DNA of 64,000 nt from Cognatilysobacter xinjiangensis (lineage in GTDB: Bacteria > Pseudomonadota > Gammaproteobacteria > Xanthomonadales > Xanthomonadaceae): positions 124,001 through 188,000 of the forward strand of contig NZ_BMXY01000004.1 of the NCBI RefSeq assembly GCF_014651995.1, read 5' to 3'. This document shows, in pieces, positions 54,891-63,731 of the stretch. Both the position numbers and the translations under genes were made by a program. Numbering within the stretch: the stretch's first letter is position 1; every line of letters begins with the position of its first letter. The notes under the pieces were generated by a model, which did no database searches, was not told where the DNA came from, and was given only the letters and a program-made list of their open reading frames with translations.

Positions 54891-56207
54891 ATGACGATCG
54901 AATCCACCGGCTACCAGTCGGGCTTCGGCAACGAGTTCGCCACCGAGGCGCTGCCGGGCACGCTGCCCGAGGGCCGCAACTCGCCGCAGCGCGTCGCGCA
55001 CGGGCTGTATGCCGAGCAGGTCTCCGGCACCGCGTTCACGGCGCCGCGGCACCAGAACCGTCGCAGCTGGTTCTACCGCATCCGTCCCGCCGCGATGCAC
55101 GGCCCCTTCGCGCGCTACGAAGGCCGCGCCGCCGCGACGTTCCACAACGATTTCGACACCGGCCCGGTCAGCCCCGACCAGATGCGCTGGAGCCCGCTGC
55201 CGATGCCGGGCGACGAGGCGTCCGTCGATTTCCTCGATAGCCTGTTCACCATGGCCGGCAACGGCTGCGCCGCGTCACAGTCGGGCATCGGCGTGCACAT
55301 GTACGCGGCGAACCGCGACATGCAGGGCCGCTGGTTCTACGACGCCGACGGCGAGCTGCTGATCGTCCCGCAGCAGGGCCGCCTACACATCGAGACCGAA
55401 CTCGGCGTGCTCGATGTCGAACCGCAGGAGATCGCGCTGATCCCGCGCGGCATCCGCTTCGCGGTGAAGCTGCCCGACGGCGCCGCGCGCGGCTACGTCT
55501 GCGAGAACTTCGGCGCGCACCTGCGCCTGCCGGACCTCGGGCCCATCGGCAGCAACGGCCTTGCCAATCCGCGCGACTTCGAAGCGCCCAACGCCGCGTA
55601 CGAGGATGTCGAGGGCGACTTCGAGCTCGTGGCGAAATTCCAGGGTCACCTGTGGCGCGCATCGATCGGCCATTCGCCGATCGACGTCGTCGCCTGGCAC
55701 GGCAATCACGCGCCGGTGAAGTACGACCTGCGCCGCTTCAACACGATCGGCTCGATCAGCTTCGATCATCCCGATCCGTCGATCTTCCTCGTGCTGACCA
55801 GCCCGAGCGACACGCCCGGCGTCGGCAACATGGACTTCGTGATCTTCCCGCCGCGCTGGCTCGTCGCGCAGGACACGTTCCGCCCGCCGTGGTTCCACCG
55901 CAACATCGCCAGCGAGTTCATGGGCCTGGTGCATGGCGCGTACGACGCCAAGGCCGAAGGCTTCTCGCCCGGCGGCGCGTCGCTGCACAACTGCATGACC
56001 GGGCACGGCCCGGATGCCGCCACGTTCGAGAAGGCGAGCAATGCCGACCTGTCGAAGCCCGACGTCATCCGCGACACCATGGCCTTCATGTTCGAGGCGC
56101 GCTTCGTGATCCGCCCCACGCAGCAGGCGATCGACGCCGCGCACCGCCAGCGCGACTACCAGGCCTGCTGGGCGGGGCTGCAGAAGCACTTCGACGGCGG
56201 GCGCTGA
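54891..56207 (+). CDS. hmgA: homogentisate 1,2-dioxygenase
   Basis: HmgA cleaves homogentisate to maleylacetoacetate. The 438-residue protein matches the family over its length: [26 protein letters not shown] at its start, [19 protein letters not shown] and the metal-site region ([20 protein letters not shown] and [13 protein letters not shown]) with the iron ligands His and Glu. The last enzymes of the route (maleylacetoacetate isomerase, fumarylacetoacetase) are not in the window, which is unusual because they often follow hmgA. It is downstream of hppD and the candidate MarR operator. Confidence 0.98.
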   Translation: MTIESTGYQSGFGNEFATEALPGTLPEGRNSPQRVAHGLYAEQVSGTAFTAPRHQNRRSWFYRIRPAAMHGPFARYEGRAAATFHNDFDTGPVSPDQMRWSPLPMPGDEASVDFLDSLFTMAGNGCAASQSGIGVHMYAANRDMQGRWFYDADGELLIVPQQGRLHIETELGVLDVEPQEIALIPRGIRFAVKLPDGAARGYVCENFGAHLRLPDLGPIGSNGLANPRDFEAPNAAYEDVEGDFELVAKFQGHLWRASIGHSPIDVVAWHGNHAPVKYDLRRFNTIGSISFDHPDPSIFLVLTSPSDTPGVGNMDFVIFPPRWLVAQDTFRPPWFHRNIASEFMGLVHGAYDAKAEGFSPGGASLHNCMTGHGPDAATFEKASNADLSKPDVIRDTMAFMFEARFVIRPTQQAIDAAHRQRDYQACWAGLQKHFDGGR

Positions 56208-56266
56208 CGCTTCGCGACGGATTCACGGCCGCCGGCTAGGCTGCCGTGAATCCTGCGGAGTCCGTC

Positions 56267-56932
56267 ATGAAGCCACTCATGCTGCTGTCAGTGCTCGTCG
56301 CCGCGAGTGCATGTTCACGACCGGACACCAGCCCGGTAGCGGACGGCGCCGCGTCCGCAGCGCAGGCGCCTGCCACCGGAGATGCGCGCGCCGATGCGTC
56401 GTCCGTCGACGCGCCTCCGCCGGATGCAGGCGGGGCGCGCGGCATCGCGGTGGGCGAGCCGCATCCGTCGGGCAGCGTGGCCGTGGATGCCGGGCCGGCT
56501 CGTGCGGACGGCTATGGCGACCTGCGCCTGGGCATGACCGCCGACGAGGCGCGCAAGGCCTGGAAAGGCGAGTTGAAGGGTGACGACGTCAAGGCCGACA
56601 ACTGCGCCTACCTCAGTCCTGCCGGCACGGCGGCGGGCCCGTACCTGATGTTCGAGCAGGGCCGCTTCGTGCGTTACGACGTCCATGGTGCGAATACCGT
56701 CGCGCCGGGCGGTGGGCATGTCGGGCTCAGCGCCGACGACATCCGACGCCTGTATGCCGGGCGCGTCGAGGAACGGCCGCACCAGTACGTCGAGGGCGGC
56801 AAGTACCTGCGTGTTGTCGATGCCGCTTCGAAATCGCGCGCCATGGTGTTCGAGATCGACGAGCACGGACGTGTGACAACATGGCGCGTCGGCCGCGCTC
56901 CGCAGGTCGACTACGTCGAAGGCTGCTCGTAA
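56267..56932 (+). CDS. hypothetical lipoprotein
   Basis: No family is recognised. The 221-residue protein has a lipoprotein-like signal (LLSVLVAASAC, C16) followed by a ~70-residue alanine/aspartate/proline-rich disordered linker. The folded C-terminal half (about 85-221) contains GYGDLRLGMTADEARKAWKG, a segment resembling the BamE/SmpA-like start found in several envelope proteins. A pair of cysteines (about 112 and 220) could be joined. The ATG at 56267 has GGAG nine bases upstream and is better than GTG 56246. The antiporter gene starts nine bases after the stop, so they are co-transcribed. Confidence 0.72.
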   Translation: MKPLMLLSVLVAASACSRPDTSPVADGAASAAQAPATGDARADASSVDAPPPDAGGARGIAVGEPHPSGSVAVDAGPARADGYGDLRLGMTADEARKAWKGELKGDDVKADNCAYLSPAGTAAGPYLMFEQGRFVRYDVHGANTVAPGGGHVGLSADDIRRLYAGRVEERPHQYVEGGKYLRVVDAASKSRAMVFEIDEHGRVTTWRVGRAPQVDYVEGCS

Positions 56933-56941
56933 GGGGACGTC

Positions 56942-57895
56942 ATGGCATCGATCGGCTGGTTCCTGCTCGCACTCGTCCTGCTCGCGCTGGGCGGCGATTC
57001 CGTGGTCAAGGGCGCGGCGGGCCTCGCGCGCCGCTTCGGCTGGCCGACCTTCACCGTCGGGCTGGTGCTCGTTGCCCTGGCGACGTCGATTCCCGAACTC
57101 GTGGTCAATTTCCGCGCCGTCGCGGTCGGGCAGGAAGAACTCGCACTCGGCAATGCGGTCGGCAGCAACATCGTGAACGTGGGCCTGACGCTCGCCTTCG
57201 CCGCGATCGCCGCGCCGCTGGTGGTGCGCTGGCGCTCGCTTGCGCACCTGCTCGTCGTGCTGCTGGGCGCCACGGCGCTGGTGCTGGTGATGTCGCTCGA
57301 TGGGCGGCTGTCGATGCTCGACGGGGGCATCCTGGTGATCGGCTTCGTCGCGATGCTTGCGTTCAAGGCGATGCGCGCCAGCGACGAATCGCCAGAGGTG
57401 CGTGCGGAGATCGAAGGTTTCACGCGCACCAGCGACATGCTGGGCCTCAACCTGATCCGCCTCGCGCTCGCGGCCGTGCTGCTGGGCTATGGCGCGTGGT
57501 TGCTGGTGCGGCACGCGCCCGCCGTCGGCGCGTCGATGGGGCTGACGCCGCTGGTGACCGGCCTGCTGCCCGTCGCCATCGGCACCGCGTTGCCCGAGAT
57601 GGCCGGTGCGATCGGGGCGGCACGGCGCGGGCAGGGCGATCTCGTCGCCGGCCACGTGATCGGCTCCAGTCTCGTCAACATCCTGCTGGTGCTCGGCGGC
57701 ATGGCGCTGCTGTCCGACGGCCTGTCGGTGCCGGCCTCGTTCGTGCGCTACGAGCTGCCCGCCGCGTTCGTATTCGGCGCACTGATGTTGCCGGTGCTGC
57801 GCGGCGATATGCGCGTCTCGCGCAACGAAGGCATCGTGCTCGGGATCGCACTGGCCGGCTGGATCGTGTTCGAGATCCTGCTGCTGCGCGGCTGA
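56942..57895 (+). CDS. calcium/sodium antiporter, YrbG-like (CaCA family)
   Basis: The 317-residue protein has ten membrane segments in two inverted repeats. Each holds an alpha motif: GLVLVALATSIPELVVNF with GNAVGSNIVNVGL in the first half, and LLPVAIGTALPEMAGAIG with GHVIGSSLVNILLV in the second. The acidic residue in each alpha repeat (PE) binds the cation. This fits the K+-independent Ca2+/Na+ exchanger group of which YrbG is a member; the actual ions are not proven. Nearby nhaA makes cation homeostasis a shared theme. Confidence 0.92.
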   Translation: MASIGWFLLALVLLALGGDSVVKGAAGLARRFGWPTFTVGLVLVALATSIPELVVNFRAVAVGQEELALGNAVGSNIVNVGLTLAFAAIAAPLVVRWRSLAHLLVVLLGATALVLVMSLDGRLSMLDGGILVIGFVAMLAFKAMRASDESPEVRAEIEGFTRTSDMLGLNLIRLALAAVLLGYGAWLLVRHAPAVGASMGLTPLVTGLLPVAIGTALPEMAGAIGAARRGQGDLVAGHVIGSSLVNILLVLGGMALLSDGLSVPASFVRYELPAAFVFGALMLPVLRGDMRVSRNEGIVLGIALAGWIVFEILLLRG

Positions 57896-57905
57896 TGCCG
57901 TTGGC

Positions 57906-57924
57906 GCGTCGATATACTCGACGC
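57906..57924 (+). promoter_or_regulatory. inverted repeat around nhaA -10 box, abutting the start codon
   Basis: GCGTCGA-TATAC-TCGACGC has perfect 7-base arms. TATACT (57913-57918) is a strong -10 box only six bases before the ATG at 57925. A leaderless message and a promoter-covering operator are both suggested. Confidence 0.55.
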
Positions 57925-59145
57925 ATGGATACCACGCAGACGACGGCGCACGCGCCGCGCGCCGTGCGCGCACTCGCCCATTTCTTCCGCCTCGAAGCCG
58001 CCGGCGGCATCGTGCTGATCGCCGCCGCGGCGATCGCGATGCTGTGCGCGAACTCGCCGCTCGCCGACGGCTACGAAGCGTTCCGCCAGTTGCCGGTGGC
58101 GTTCCGCTTCGGCACGTTCGAACTCGCCAAGCCGTTGCTGCTGTGGATCAACGACGGCCTGATGGCGATCTTCTTCCTGCTCGTCGCGCTGGAGATCAAG
58201 CGCGAGGCGACCAGCGGGCAGCTGGCGAGCCGCGATCAGCTCGTGCTGCCGCTGGTCTGCGCGATCGCGGGCGTGGCGGTGCCTGCACTGCTGTTCACCG
58301 CGCTCAACCACGACAACGCCGGCGCGATGCGCGGCTGGGCGGTGCCGACGGCCACCGACATCGCGTTCGCACTCGGCGTGCTCGCGCTGCTGGGCCCGCG
58401 CGTGCCGGTCGGCATGAAGCTGCTGCTGTCGACGATCGCGGTGGTCGACGACCTGATCGCGATCGTGATCATCGCGCTGTTCTATTCGCATGGCATGTCG
58501 TTCGTCGCACTGGCCTGGGCCGCCGTCGCGCTGCTGGGCATGTTCATGCTCAACCGGCGCGGCGTGAAGTCGCTCACGCCCTACCTGCTGCTGGGCGTGG
58601 TGCTGTGGGTCTGCGTGCTGAAGTCGGGCGTGCACGCGACGCTCGCGGGCGTTGCGACGGGCCTGATGATTCCGCATGTCGACAAGCGCGACGGCGTCGA
58701 CGACGAGATCGAGCATTCGCCGCTGGAGACGCTCGAGCACGCGCTGCATCCCTGGGTGGCCTACGCGATCCTGCCGCTGTTCGCCTTCGTCAACGCGGGC
58801 CTCGCGCTCGGCGGCATCTCGCTCGCCGACATGAGCAGTGCGCTGCCGATGGGCATCCTGCTCGGTCTCGTGCTCGGCAAGCCGGTCGGCATCGTCGGCG
58901 CCGCGCTGCTGATGCGCGCGACCGGCCTCGCACGCCTGCCGGACGGCATGGACGTGCGCTCGACGATCGGCCTCGGCCTGCTCTGCGGCATCGGCTTCAC
59001 CATGAGCCTGTTCATCGCCTCGCTCGCCTACAGCGATCCGCTGTTCTACGAGGAGGCCGTGCTGGGCGTGCTGCTGGCTTCGGTGGTCTCCGCGGTGCTC
59101 GGCTACCTGTGGCTGCGGCCGGCGCTGGCGAAGCGAACGGCCTGA
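57925..59145 (+). CDS. nhaA: Na+/H+ antiporter NhaA
   Basis: NhaA exports sodium in exchange for protons and maintains alkaline pH and salt tolerance. The 406-residue protein has the signatures of the family: the N-terminal FFRLEAAGGIVLIAAAAIAM, GWAVPTATDIAFALGVLALLG and the ion-binding pair of aspartates in IAVVDDLIAIVIIALFYS. The C-terminal ICGIGFTMSLFIASLAY-type helix is also present. An inverted repeat GCGTCGA-TATAC-TCGACGC (57906-57924) ends right at the ATG, and no ribosome site is visible, so the transcript may be leaderless and the promoter may be regulated. The stop overlaps the next gene by one base. Confidence 0.97.
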   Translation: MDTTQTTAHAPRAVRALAHFFRLEAAGGIVLIAAAAIAMLCANSPLADGYEAFRQLPVAFRFGTFELAKPLLLWINDGLMAIFFLLVALEIKREATSGQLASRDQLVLPLVCAIAGVAVPALLFTALNHDNAGAMRGWAVPTATDIAFALGVLALLGPRVPVGMKLLLSTIAVVDDLIAIVIIALFYSHGMSFVALAWAAVALLGMFMLNRRGVKSLTPYLLLGVVLWVCVLKSGVHATLAGVATGLMIPHVDKRDGVDDEIEHSPLETLEHALHPWVAYAILPLFAFVNAGLALGGISLADMSSALPMGILLGLVLGKPVGIVGAALLMRATGLARLPDGMDVRSTIGLGLLCGIGFTMSLFIASLAYSDPLFYEEAVLGVLLASVVSAVLGYLWLRPALAKRTA

Positions 59146-60011
59146 TGCGCCACGCGCTCGTTTTCGGCGGCACGGGGCAGATCGGTGAGCCGCTGATCGA
59201 CCGCCTGCGCCGCGACGGCTGGCGGATCACCGCTCTCTCTCGCACGCCGCAGCGCGACGAGCCCGGGCTGACGTGGCTGCAGGGCGACTTCGATGCGAGG
59301 CCACCGCTGCCCGCGCAGGTGGACGCGATCGTGAGCGCGGGCCCGCTCGACGCGTTCTCGCACTGGTACGCGCGCGCCGGCATCGATGCCGCGCGCGTGG
59401 TCGCGTTCGGCTCGACCAGCGTGGCGGTGAAACAGCATTCGATCGATCCCGACGAGCGCGACGTCGCGCAGCGCCTGCAACTGGCCGAGGACCGCCTCGC
59501 CACGGCGGCGCGCGGGCGCGGCGCGGCCTTCACCGTGCTGCGCCCGACGCTGGTCTACGGCGCCGCGCGCGACGCCACGCTCAGCCGCATCACGCGCATC
59601 GCGCACCGCGTGCGCTGGTTCCCGCTGCCGCGCCGCGCGAACGGGTTGCGCCAGCCGGTGCACGTGGCCGACCTCGCCGATGCGGCGGTCGACTGCCTCG
59701 CCGCGCCCGGCGCCTTCGACCGCGCCTTCGACCTGCCGGGCGGCGAGACCCTGGCCTATCGCGAGATGGTGCGCCGCGTGCTGCGCGTGCTCGAGCCGCC
59801 GGCGCACCTGCTGGAGCTGCCGTTGCCGGTGTTCGAGCTCGTGCTGCGCGCCGCGCAGGCGCGCGGCATGGCGATGGGCTTCGGCGAAGCGGCCATCGAG
59901 CGCATGCGGCGCGACCTCGTGTTCGACGTCGCGCCCGCGCGCGAGGCGTTCGGCTACGCGCCACGCGTCTTCGCGCCGACCGCCGCGATGTTCCCGCGGC
60001 GCGAAGGCTGA
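59145..60011 (+). CDS. NAD(P)-dependent epimerase/dehydratase-family (SDR) protein
   Basis: The 288-residue protein is an extended or atypical SDR with the nucleotide-binding motif LVFGGTGQIGEPLIDRL. It also has FGSTSVAVKQHS at the place of the S-Y-K region and the RPTLVYG strand. The classic catalytic YxxxK is not evident, so it may act on a bound cofactor in another way or be a chaperone-like NmrA/SDR_a member. The C-terminal half (FPRR end) is helical. Its ATG overlaps the nhaA stop, so the two are co-translated. Confidence 0.86.
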   Translation: MRHALVFGGTGQIGEPLIDRLRRDGWRITALSRTPQRDEPGLTWLQGDFDARPPLPAQVDAIVSAGPLDAFSHWYARAGIDAARVVAFGSTSVAVKQHSIDPDERDVAQRLQLAEDRLATAARGRGAAFTVLRPTLVYGAARDATLSRITRIAHRVRWFPLPRRANGLRQPVHVADLADAAVDCLAAPGAFDRAFDLPGGETLAYREMVRRVLRVLEPPAHLLELPLPVFELVLRAAQARGMAMGFGEAAIERMRRDLVFDVAPAREAFGYAPRVFAPTAAMFPRREG

Positions 60012-60920
60012 CTAGATCTCGCTCGCTTCCGGCAGCGTCGTCCGCGACTTCGCCATCGCCCGCAACGCGATGATCAGCACGCCACCGAGGACCATCGCGC
60101 CGCCGACGAGAAGTCGCGGGCCCGGACGATCGCCCCAGAACAGCACGCCCAGCACGATCGCCAGCACCGGCGAGAGCAGAAGCCAGGGCGTCACCTGCGC
60201 GATCGGATGGCGCTTGACCAGCACGTAGTACAGCCCGTGGCCGAGCAGCGAGGCGACGAAGGCCGCATACGCCGCACCGGCCCAGGCGACCCAGCTCACC
60301 TTCGCGAGGTGCGCGATCCCGCCCGGCTCCAGCACGGCGCTGATCGCCAGCAGCGGCGCCAGGCTGATCCACGCGATGAAGCCCTGCTGGCTGAAGACGT
60401 CCAAGCCCTTCAGCGGCTTCATCAGCACCGTGGCCAGCGCGAGGAACAGCGCCGAGACGAGCATCGTGACGAGCGAGGCCGGGTGGTCGAGCACGATCGG
60501 GTCGAAGCCCAGCACCAGCACGCCAGCGAAGCTCACCGCGATCGCCAGCCCCGTGCGCCAGGCGAAACGCTCGCCGAGCATCAGCCAGCCCAGCAGCGCG
60601 GTCATCGGCACGTAGCTCTGCATCGCGATGGCGGGCGATGAGAGATCACCGGCGAGCTTGAGCGAGGTGAAGCTCAGCCCGAAGTGCAGTACGCCCAGGC
60701 ACAGGCCGACGGCGAGCAGGCGCGGCCACTGGCCCGGGGGCGGCCGCTTCATGAAGGGCAGCAGCGCGACGCCCAGCATCACGAAGCGCAGCGCGGTGAA
60801 CAGGAACGGCGGGATCTCGCGCAGCGCGAGCGCCGACGTGAGGAAGTTGCCTGCCCACGCGAGGCAGATCAGCAGCACGAGCGCGAGGTCGCGCCCGCCG
60901 AGGCCGGCCGGCCGTGCCAT
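60012..60920 (-). CDS. EamA/DMT-family transporter (RhaT-like exporter)
   Basis: The 302-residue protein has ten membrane helices in two EamA repeats. The first repeat runs from LALVLLICLAWAGNFLTSALAL to the region MTALLGWLMLGERFAWRTGLAIAVSFAGVLVLG. The second runs from LVTMLVSALFLALATVLMKP to a block around PWLLLSPVLAIVLGVLFWGDRPGP. Such exporters move amino acids, nucleotides or other small metabolites; the substrate is unknown. The TAG stop touches the convergent SDR stop (adjacent, no gap). The ATG overlaps the Mpo1-like gene's stop by one base, so both are co-transcribed. Confidence 0.92.
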   Translation of the reverse strand: MARPAGLGGRDLALVLLICLAWAGNFLTSALALREIPPFLFTALRFVMLGVALLPFMKRPPPGQWPRLLAVGLCLGVLHFGLSFTSLKLAGDLSSPAIAMQSYVPMTALLGWLMLGERFAWRTGLAIAVSFAGVLVLGFDPIVLDHPASLVTMLVSALFLALATVLMKPLKGLDVFSQQGFIAWISLAPLLAISAVLEPGGIAHLAKVSWVAWAGAAYAAFVASLLGHGLYYVLVKRHPIAQVTPWLLLSPVLAIVLGVLFWGDRPGPRLLVGGAMVLGGVLIIALRAMAKSRTTLPEASEI

Positions 60921-61396
60921 CAGTACGCGATGCCGAGGCGGCGGTAGAGCTTGGCCAGCACCCAGGCCGGGCCGATCAGCAGGTAGGTGAGGTCGGTGAG
61001 GAAGCTGGGCTTGCGGCCCTCGATCTTGTGGCCGACGAACTGCCCGATCCATGCGATCACGAACACCACCGCGGCGGCGATGGCGAGGTCGCGCGAGCCG
61101 AGCGCGTCGTGCAGTGCGCGCGTGATCAGGCCGATGACGACGAATGCGATCGCCATGCCCAGCCCCAGGCGACGCGAATGCCGGTAGTAGAACAGCGCGG
61201 CGACGACCATCGCGACGCCCGCGAACACGCCGTCGCGGAACAGCGTGCCCGGCGTGGGGATGCACCACAGCAGCGCGACCACGCTCCACAGGATCGCCGG
61301 CACGCAGAGCACGTGGATGCGCTGGTTGGCATCGTTGCGATGGTCGTCGCTGTAGCTTGCGAACCAGCGGTCGATGGGGCGGGCGGAGGCGTTCAT
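60920..61396 (-). CDS. Mpo1-like (DUF962) membrane protein
   Basis: The 158-residue protein has the DUF962/Mpo1 pattern. The motif YSDDHRNDANQRIHVLCVPAI holds the conserved metal-binding histidines, followed by four membrane helices (WSVVALLWCI, GVFAGVAMVVAALFYY, GLGMAIAFVVIGLI, AIAAAVVFVIAWIGQF) and the conserved GHKIEGRKPSFLTDLTYLLIGPAWVL. Yeast Mpo1 is an Fe(II) 2-hydroxy fatty acid dioxygenase; bacterial members are untested in most cases. The ATG at 61396 is preferred to one at 61462 because conservation begins at PIDRWFASYS. The gene is upstream of the DMT transporter. Confidence 0.88.
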   Translation of the reverse strand: MNASARPIDRWFASYSDDHRNDANQRIHVLCVPAILWSVVALLWCIPTPGTLFRDGVFAGVAMVVAALFYYRHSRRLGLGMAIAFVVIGLITRALHDALGSRDLAIAAAVVFVIAWIGQFVGHKIEGRKPSFLTDLTYLLIGPAWVLAKLYRRLGIAY

Positions 61397-61495
61397 GGCG
61401 TGCCACACGGACGGCGGGCGGCCATCATGCCGCAGGCCCGATGCCGGCGGCGTTGCATGCACGGGATGCCGTCACCCGCGCTGCCGCGGACGCCG

Positions 61496-62419
61496 TCAGT
61501 CGACCTTGAGCTCGGCGAGCCGCTCCAGCGCCTCGGCGTACTTCGCACGCGTCTTCTCGATGACCTCCGGCGGCAGCACCGGGCCAGGCGGCGTCTTGTC
61601 CCAGCCGATCTGCTCGAGGTAGTCGCGCACGAACTGCTTGTCGTAGCTCGGCGGGCTGGTGCCGACCTCGTAGGACTCGGCCGGCCAGTAGCGCGACGAG
61701 TCCGGCGTCAGCATCTCGTCCATCACGTACAGGCGGCCGTCGGCATCGGTGCCGAACTCGAACTTGGTGTCGGCCAGCAGGATGCCGCGCTGCGCCGCGT
61801 AGCTTGCCGCGTAGGCATAGAGACGCAGCGTGGCGTCGCGCACGGCCTCGGCGAGGTCGGCGCCGCACAGGCGCACGGCGGCATCGAAGTCGATGTTCTC
61901 GTCGTGGTCGCCGACCGCGGCCTTGGTCGACGGGGTGAAGATCGGCTCGGGCAGGCGCTCGGCCTGGCGCAGGCCGTCGGGCAGGGCGAGGCCGGAGACG
62001 CGCCCGGTGCGCTGGTAGTCCTTCCAGCCGCTGCCGATCAGGTAGCCGCGCGCGATGCATTCGATCGGCACGGGCTTCAGGCGCCGCGTCACCACCGAGC
62101 GCTGCGCGTAGAGCGACGCGTCCACGCCGTCGGGCAGCACGCTCGCCACGTCGATGCCGGTGAGGTGGTTGGGCACGATGTGCGCCGTCCGGCCGAACCA
62201 GAAGTTGCTGATGCGGCAGAGCATCTCGCCCTTGCCGGGGATCGGGTCGGGCAGCACCACGTCGAACGCCGAAAGGCGGTCGGTGGCGACGATGAGCAGG
62301 TGGTCGCCGTCGGTGCCGGGCGGTAGGCGGTCGGCGGGAACATCGAAGACGTCGCGCACCTTGCCGCGATGGCGCAGGTGCAGGCCGGGGAGGTCGGACG
62401 CGAGCAGCGAAGGACGCAT
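61496..62419 (-). CDS. purC: phosphoribosylaminoimidazole-succinocarboxamide synthase
   Basis: PurC (SAICAR synthase) joins aspartate to CAIR in purine synthesis. The 307-residue protein has the eukaryote-like/long bacterial form with [46 protein letters not shown]-like signature (positions about 110-130), the [18 protein letters not shown] segment and the SAICAR signature LADTKFEFG. The ATG at 62425 (two residues longer) is also possible. The gene starts from a TACACTGC-containing divergent promoter shared with the J-domain gene. Confidence 0.96.
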   Translation of the reverse strand: MRPSLLASDLPGLHLRHRGKVRDVFDVPADRLPPGTDGDHLLIVATDRLSAFDVVLPDPIPGKGEMLCRISNFWFGRTAHIVPNHLTGIDVASVLPDGVDASLYAQRSVVTRRLKPVPIECIARGYLIGSGWKDYQRTGRVSGLALPDGLRQAERLPEPIFTPSTKAAVGDHDENIDFDAAVRLCGADLAEAVRDATLRLYAYAASYAAQRGILLADTKFEFGTDADGRLYVMDEMLTPDSSRYWPAESYEVGTSPPSYDKQFVRDYLEQIGWDKTPPGPVLPPEVIEKTRAKYAEALERLAELKVD

Positions 62420-62460
62420 GGGCATCACACGGCACGGCCGCCTGGACGGCGGCGGGCCGG

Positions 62461-62504
62461 GCAGTGTACGCCGGCCGTGGACGGCCTGCAGGTACACTGC
62501 GGCC
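62461..62504. promoter_or_regulatory. divergent promoter region of purC and the J-domain gene
   Basis: GCAGTGTAC (62461-62469) and GTACACTGC (62492-62500) are a perfect inverted repeat with a 22-base spacer. Each arm places TACACTGC as a -10-like box facing outward, toward purC on minus and toward GTG 62531 on plus. No -35 boxes of note. Confidence 0.45.
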
Positions 62505-62530
62505 CTCGTTTTCGACCCCCGACAGGCCGC

Positions 62531-62872
62531 GTGCGCACGTCCCGCTGGTACGGCAAATTGCTGGGCTTCTTCGCCGGCGCCGCGCTGCTGCGCGCCGAAC
62601 CGCCGCTGGGCGCGCTGCTGGGCCTGCTGATCGGCCATGCCTTCGACGCCGACTGGTTCCGCCTGCGCGACGACCCCTACCGCGTGCTGCGCGTCCCCGA
62701 CGACGCCAGCGACGCCGACATCGACCAGGCCTACCGCCGCCTGATGTCGCAGTACCACCCCGACAAGTTCGCCACCGCCGCGCCCGAGCTGCGCCGCCGC
62801 GCCGAGCAGAAGGCGCGCGAGATCAACGGCGCCTACGACCGCATCCAGACGCTGCGCCGCCCGCGTCGCTGA
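62531..62872 (+). CDS. membrane-anchored J-domain (DnaJ-like) protein
   Basis: The 113-residue protein has an N-terminal membrane segment ([11 protein letters not shown] plus [13 protein letters not shown]) and a short J domain. H76-P-D78 is the DnaK-stimulating motif in [10 protein letters not shown], with a helix I of DDPYRVLRV. The overall pattern is that of a truncated DjlA (GxxxG-rich membrane start and GHAFDADWF), lacking the central TerB-like domain. It would recruit DnaK to the inner membrane. The start GTG 62531 was selected as no ATG gives a sensible N-terminus. It is 11 bp upstream of rpe. Confidence 0.82.
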   Translation: MRTSRWYGKLLGFFAGAALLRAEPPLGALLGLLIGHAFDADWFRLRDDPYRVLRVPDDASDADIDQAYRRLMSQYHPDKFATAAPELRRRAEQKAREINGAYDRIQTLRRPRR

Positions 62873-62883
62873 AGAGAGCCGAC

Positions 62884-63561
62884 ATGCAACCGACCGTAAT
62901 CGCCCCGTCCATCCTGTCCGCGAACTTCGCGAAGCTCGGGGAGGAAGTCGACAACGTGCTGAAGGCCGGCGCCGACTGGGTGCACTTCGACGTGATGGAC
63001 AACCATTATGTGCCCAACCTCACCATCGGTCCGCTGGTCTGCGAGGCGCTGCGCAAGCACGGCGTCACCGCGCCGATCGACGTGCACCTGATGGTCGAGC
63101 CGGTGGACCGCATCGTGCCGGACTTCGCCAAGGCCGGCGCGTCGATGATCACGTTCCATCCGGAAGCGAGCCGGCACGTGCATCGCACCGTGCAGCTGAT
63201 CAAGTCGCATGGCTGCCAGGCGGGCATCGTGCTCAATCCGGCCACGCCGGTCGACGTGCTCGACTACGTGCTCGGCGACATCGACATGGTGCTGCTGATG
63301 AGCGTGAACCCCGGCTTCGGCGGGCAGGCGTTCATTCCGTCGGCGCTCGACAAGCTGCGCCGCGTGCGCTCGATGATCGACGCGAGCGGCCGCGAGGTGC
63401 GGCTGGAGATCGACGGCGGCGTCAAGGCCGAGAACATCGGCGAGATCGCCGCCGCGGGCGCGGATACCTTCGTCGCCGGCTCGGCCATCTTCAACGCGCC
63501 GGACTATGCCGACGTGATCGCGCGCATGAAGGCCGCGGTCGACGACGCACGTCGCCGCTGA
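62884..63561 (+). CDS. rpe: ribulose-phosphate 3-epimerase
   Basis: Rpe interconverts ribulose 5-phosphate and xylulose 5-phosphate in the pentose phosphate pathway. The 225-residue TIM barrel carries [17 protein letters not shown], the metal-binding [15 protein letters not shown] and [10 protein letters not shown] histidines/aspartates, [16 protein letters not shown] and [11 protein letters not shown]. Length is standard. The ATG at 62884 lies behind a GAGAG site. It may be co-transcribed with the J-domain gene. A G+C-rich hairpin lies 9 bp downstream (63570-63590). Confidence 0.98.
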   Translation: MQPTVIAPSILSANFAKLGEEVDNVLKAGADWVHFDVMDNHYVPNLTIGPLVCEALRKHGVTAPIDVHLMVEPVDRIVPDFAKAGASMITFHPEASRHVHRTVQLIKSHGCQAGIVLNPATPVDVLDYVLGDIDMVLLMSVNPGFGGQAFIPSALDKLRRVRSMIDASGREVRLEIDGGVKAENIGEIAAAGADTFVAGSAIFNAPDYADVIARMKAAVDDARRR

Positions 63562-63569
63562 AAAAGAAA

Positions 63570-63590
63570 GCCGGCGCGCGAGGCGCCGGC
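63570..63590. terminator. hairpin after rpe
   Basis: GCCGGCGC (63570-63577) pairs with GCGCCGGC (63583-63590). The run AAAAAGAAA lies just before it on plus, which gives a T-run for minus-strand transcription. It is a G-rich end for rpe with no T-run on plus. Confidence 0.5.
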
Positions 63591-63731
63591 GGGGGAATCG
63601 ATGAGGCGTCCTGCCTCGGCGTTCGTCCCTGCGATGGCCTTCCATGCTGCGCGCACCGCATGACAGGGCGATGACCGCTTTCATCGCCGGCTGACCGGCC
63701 CGTCGCTACCGTGCGCGCCGGAGGATCGACG

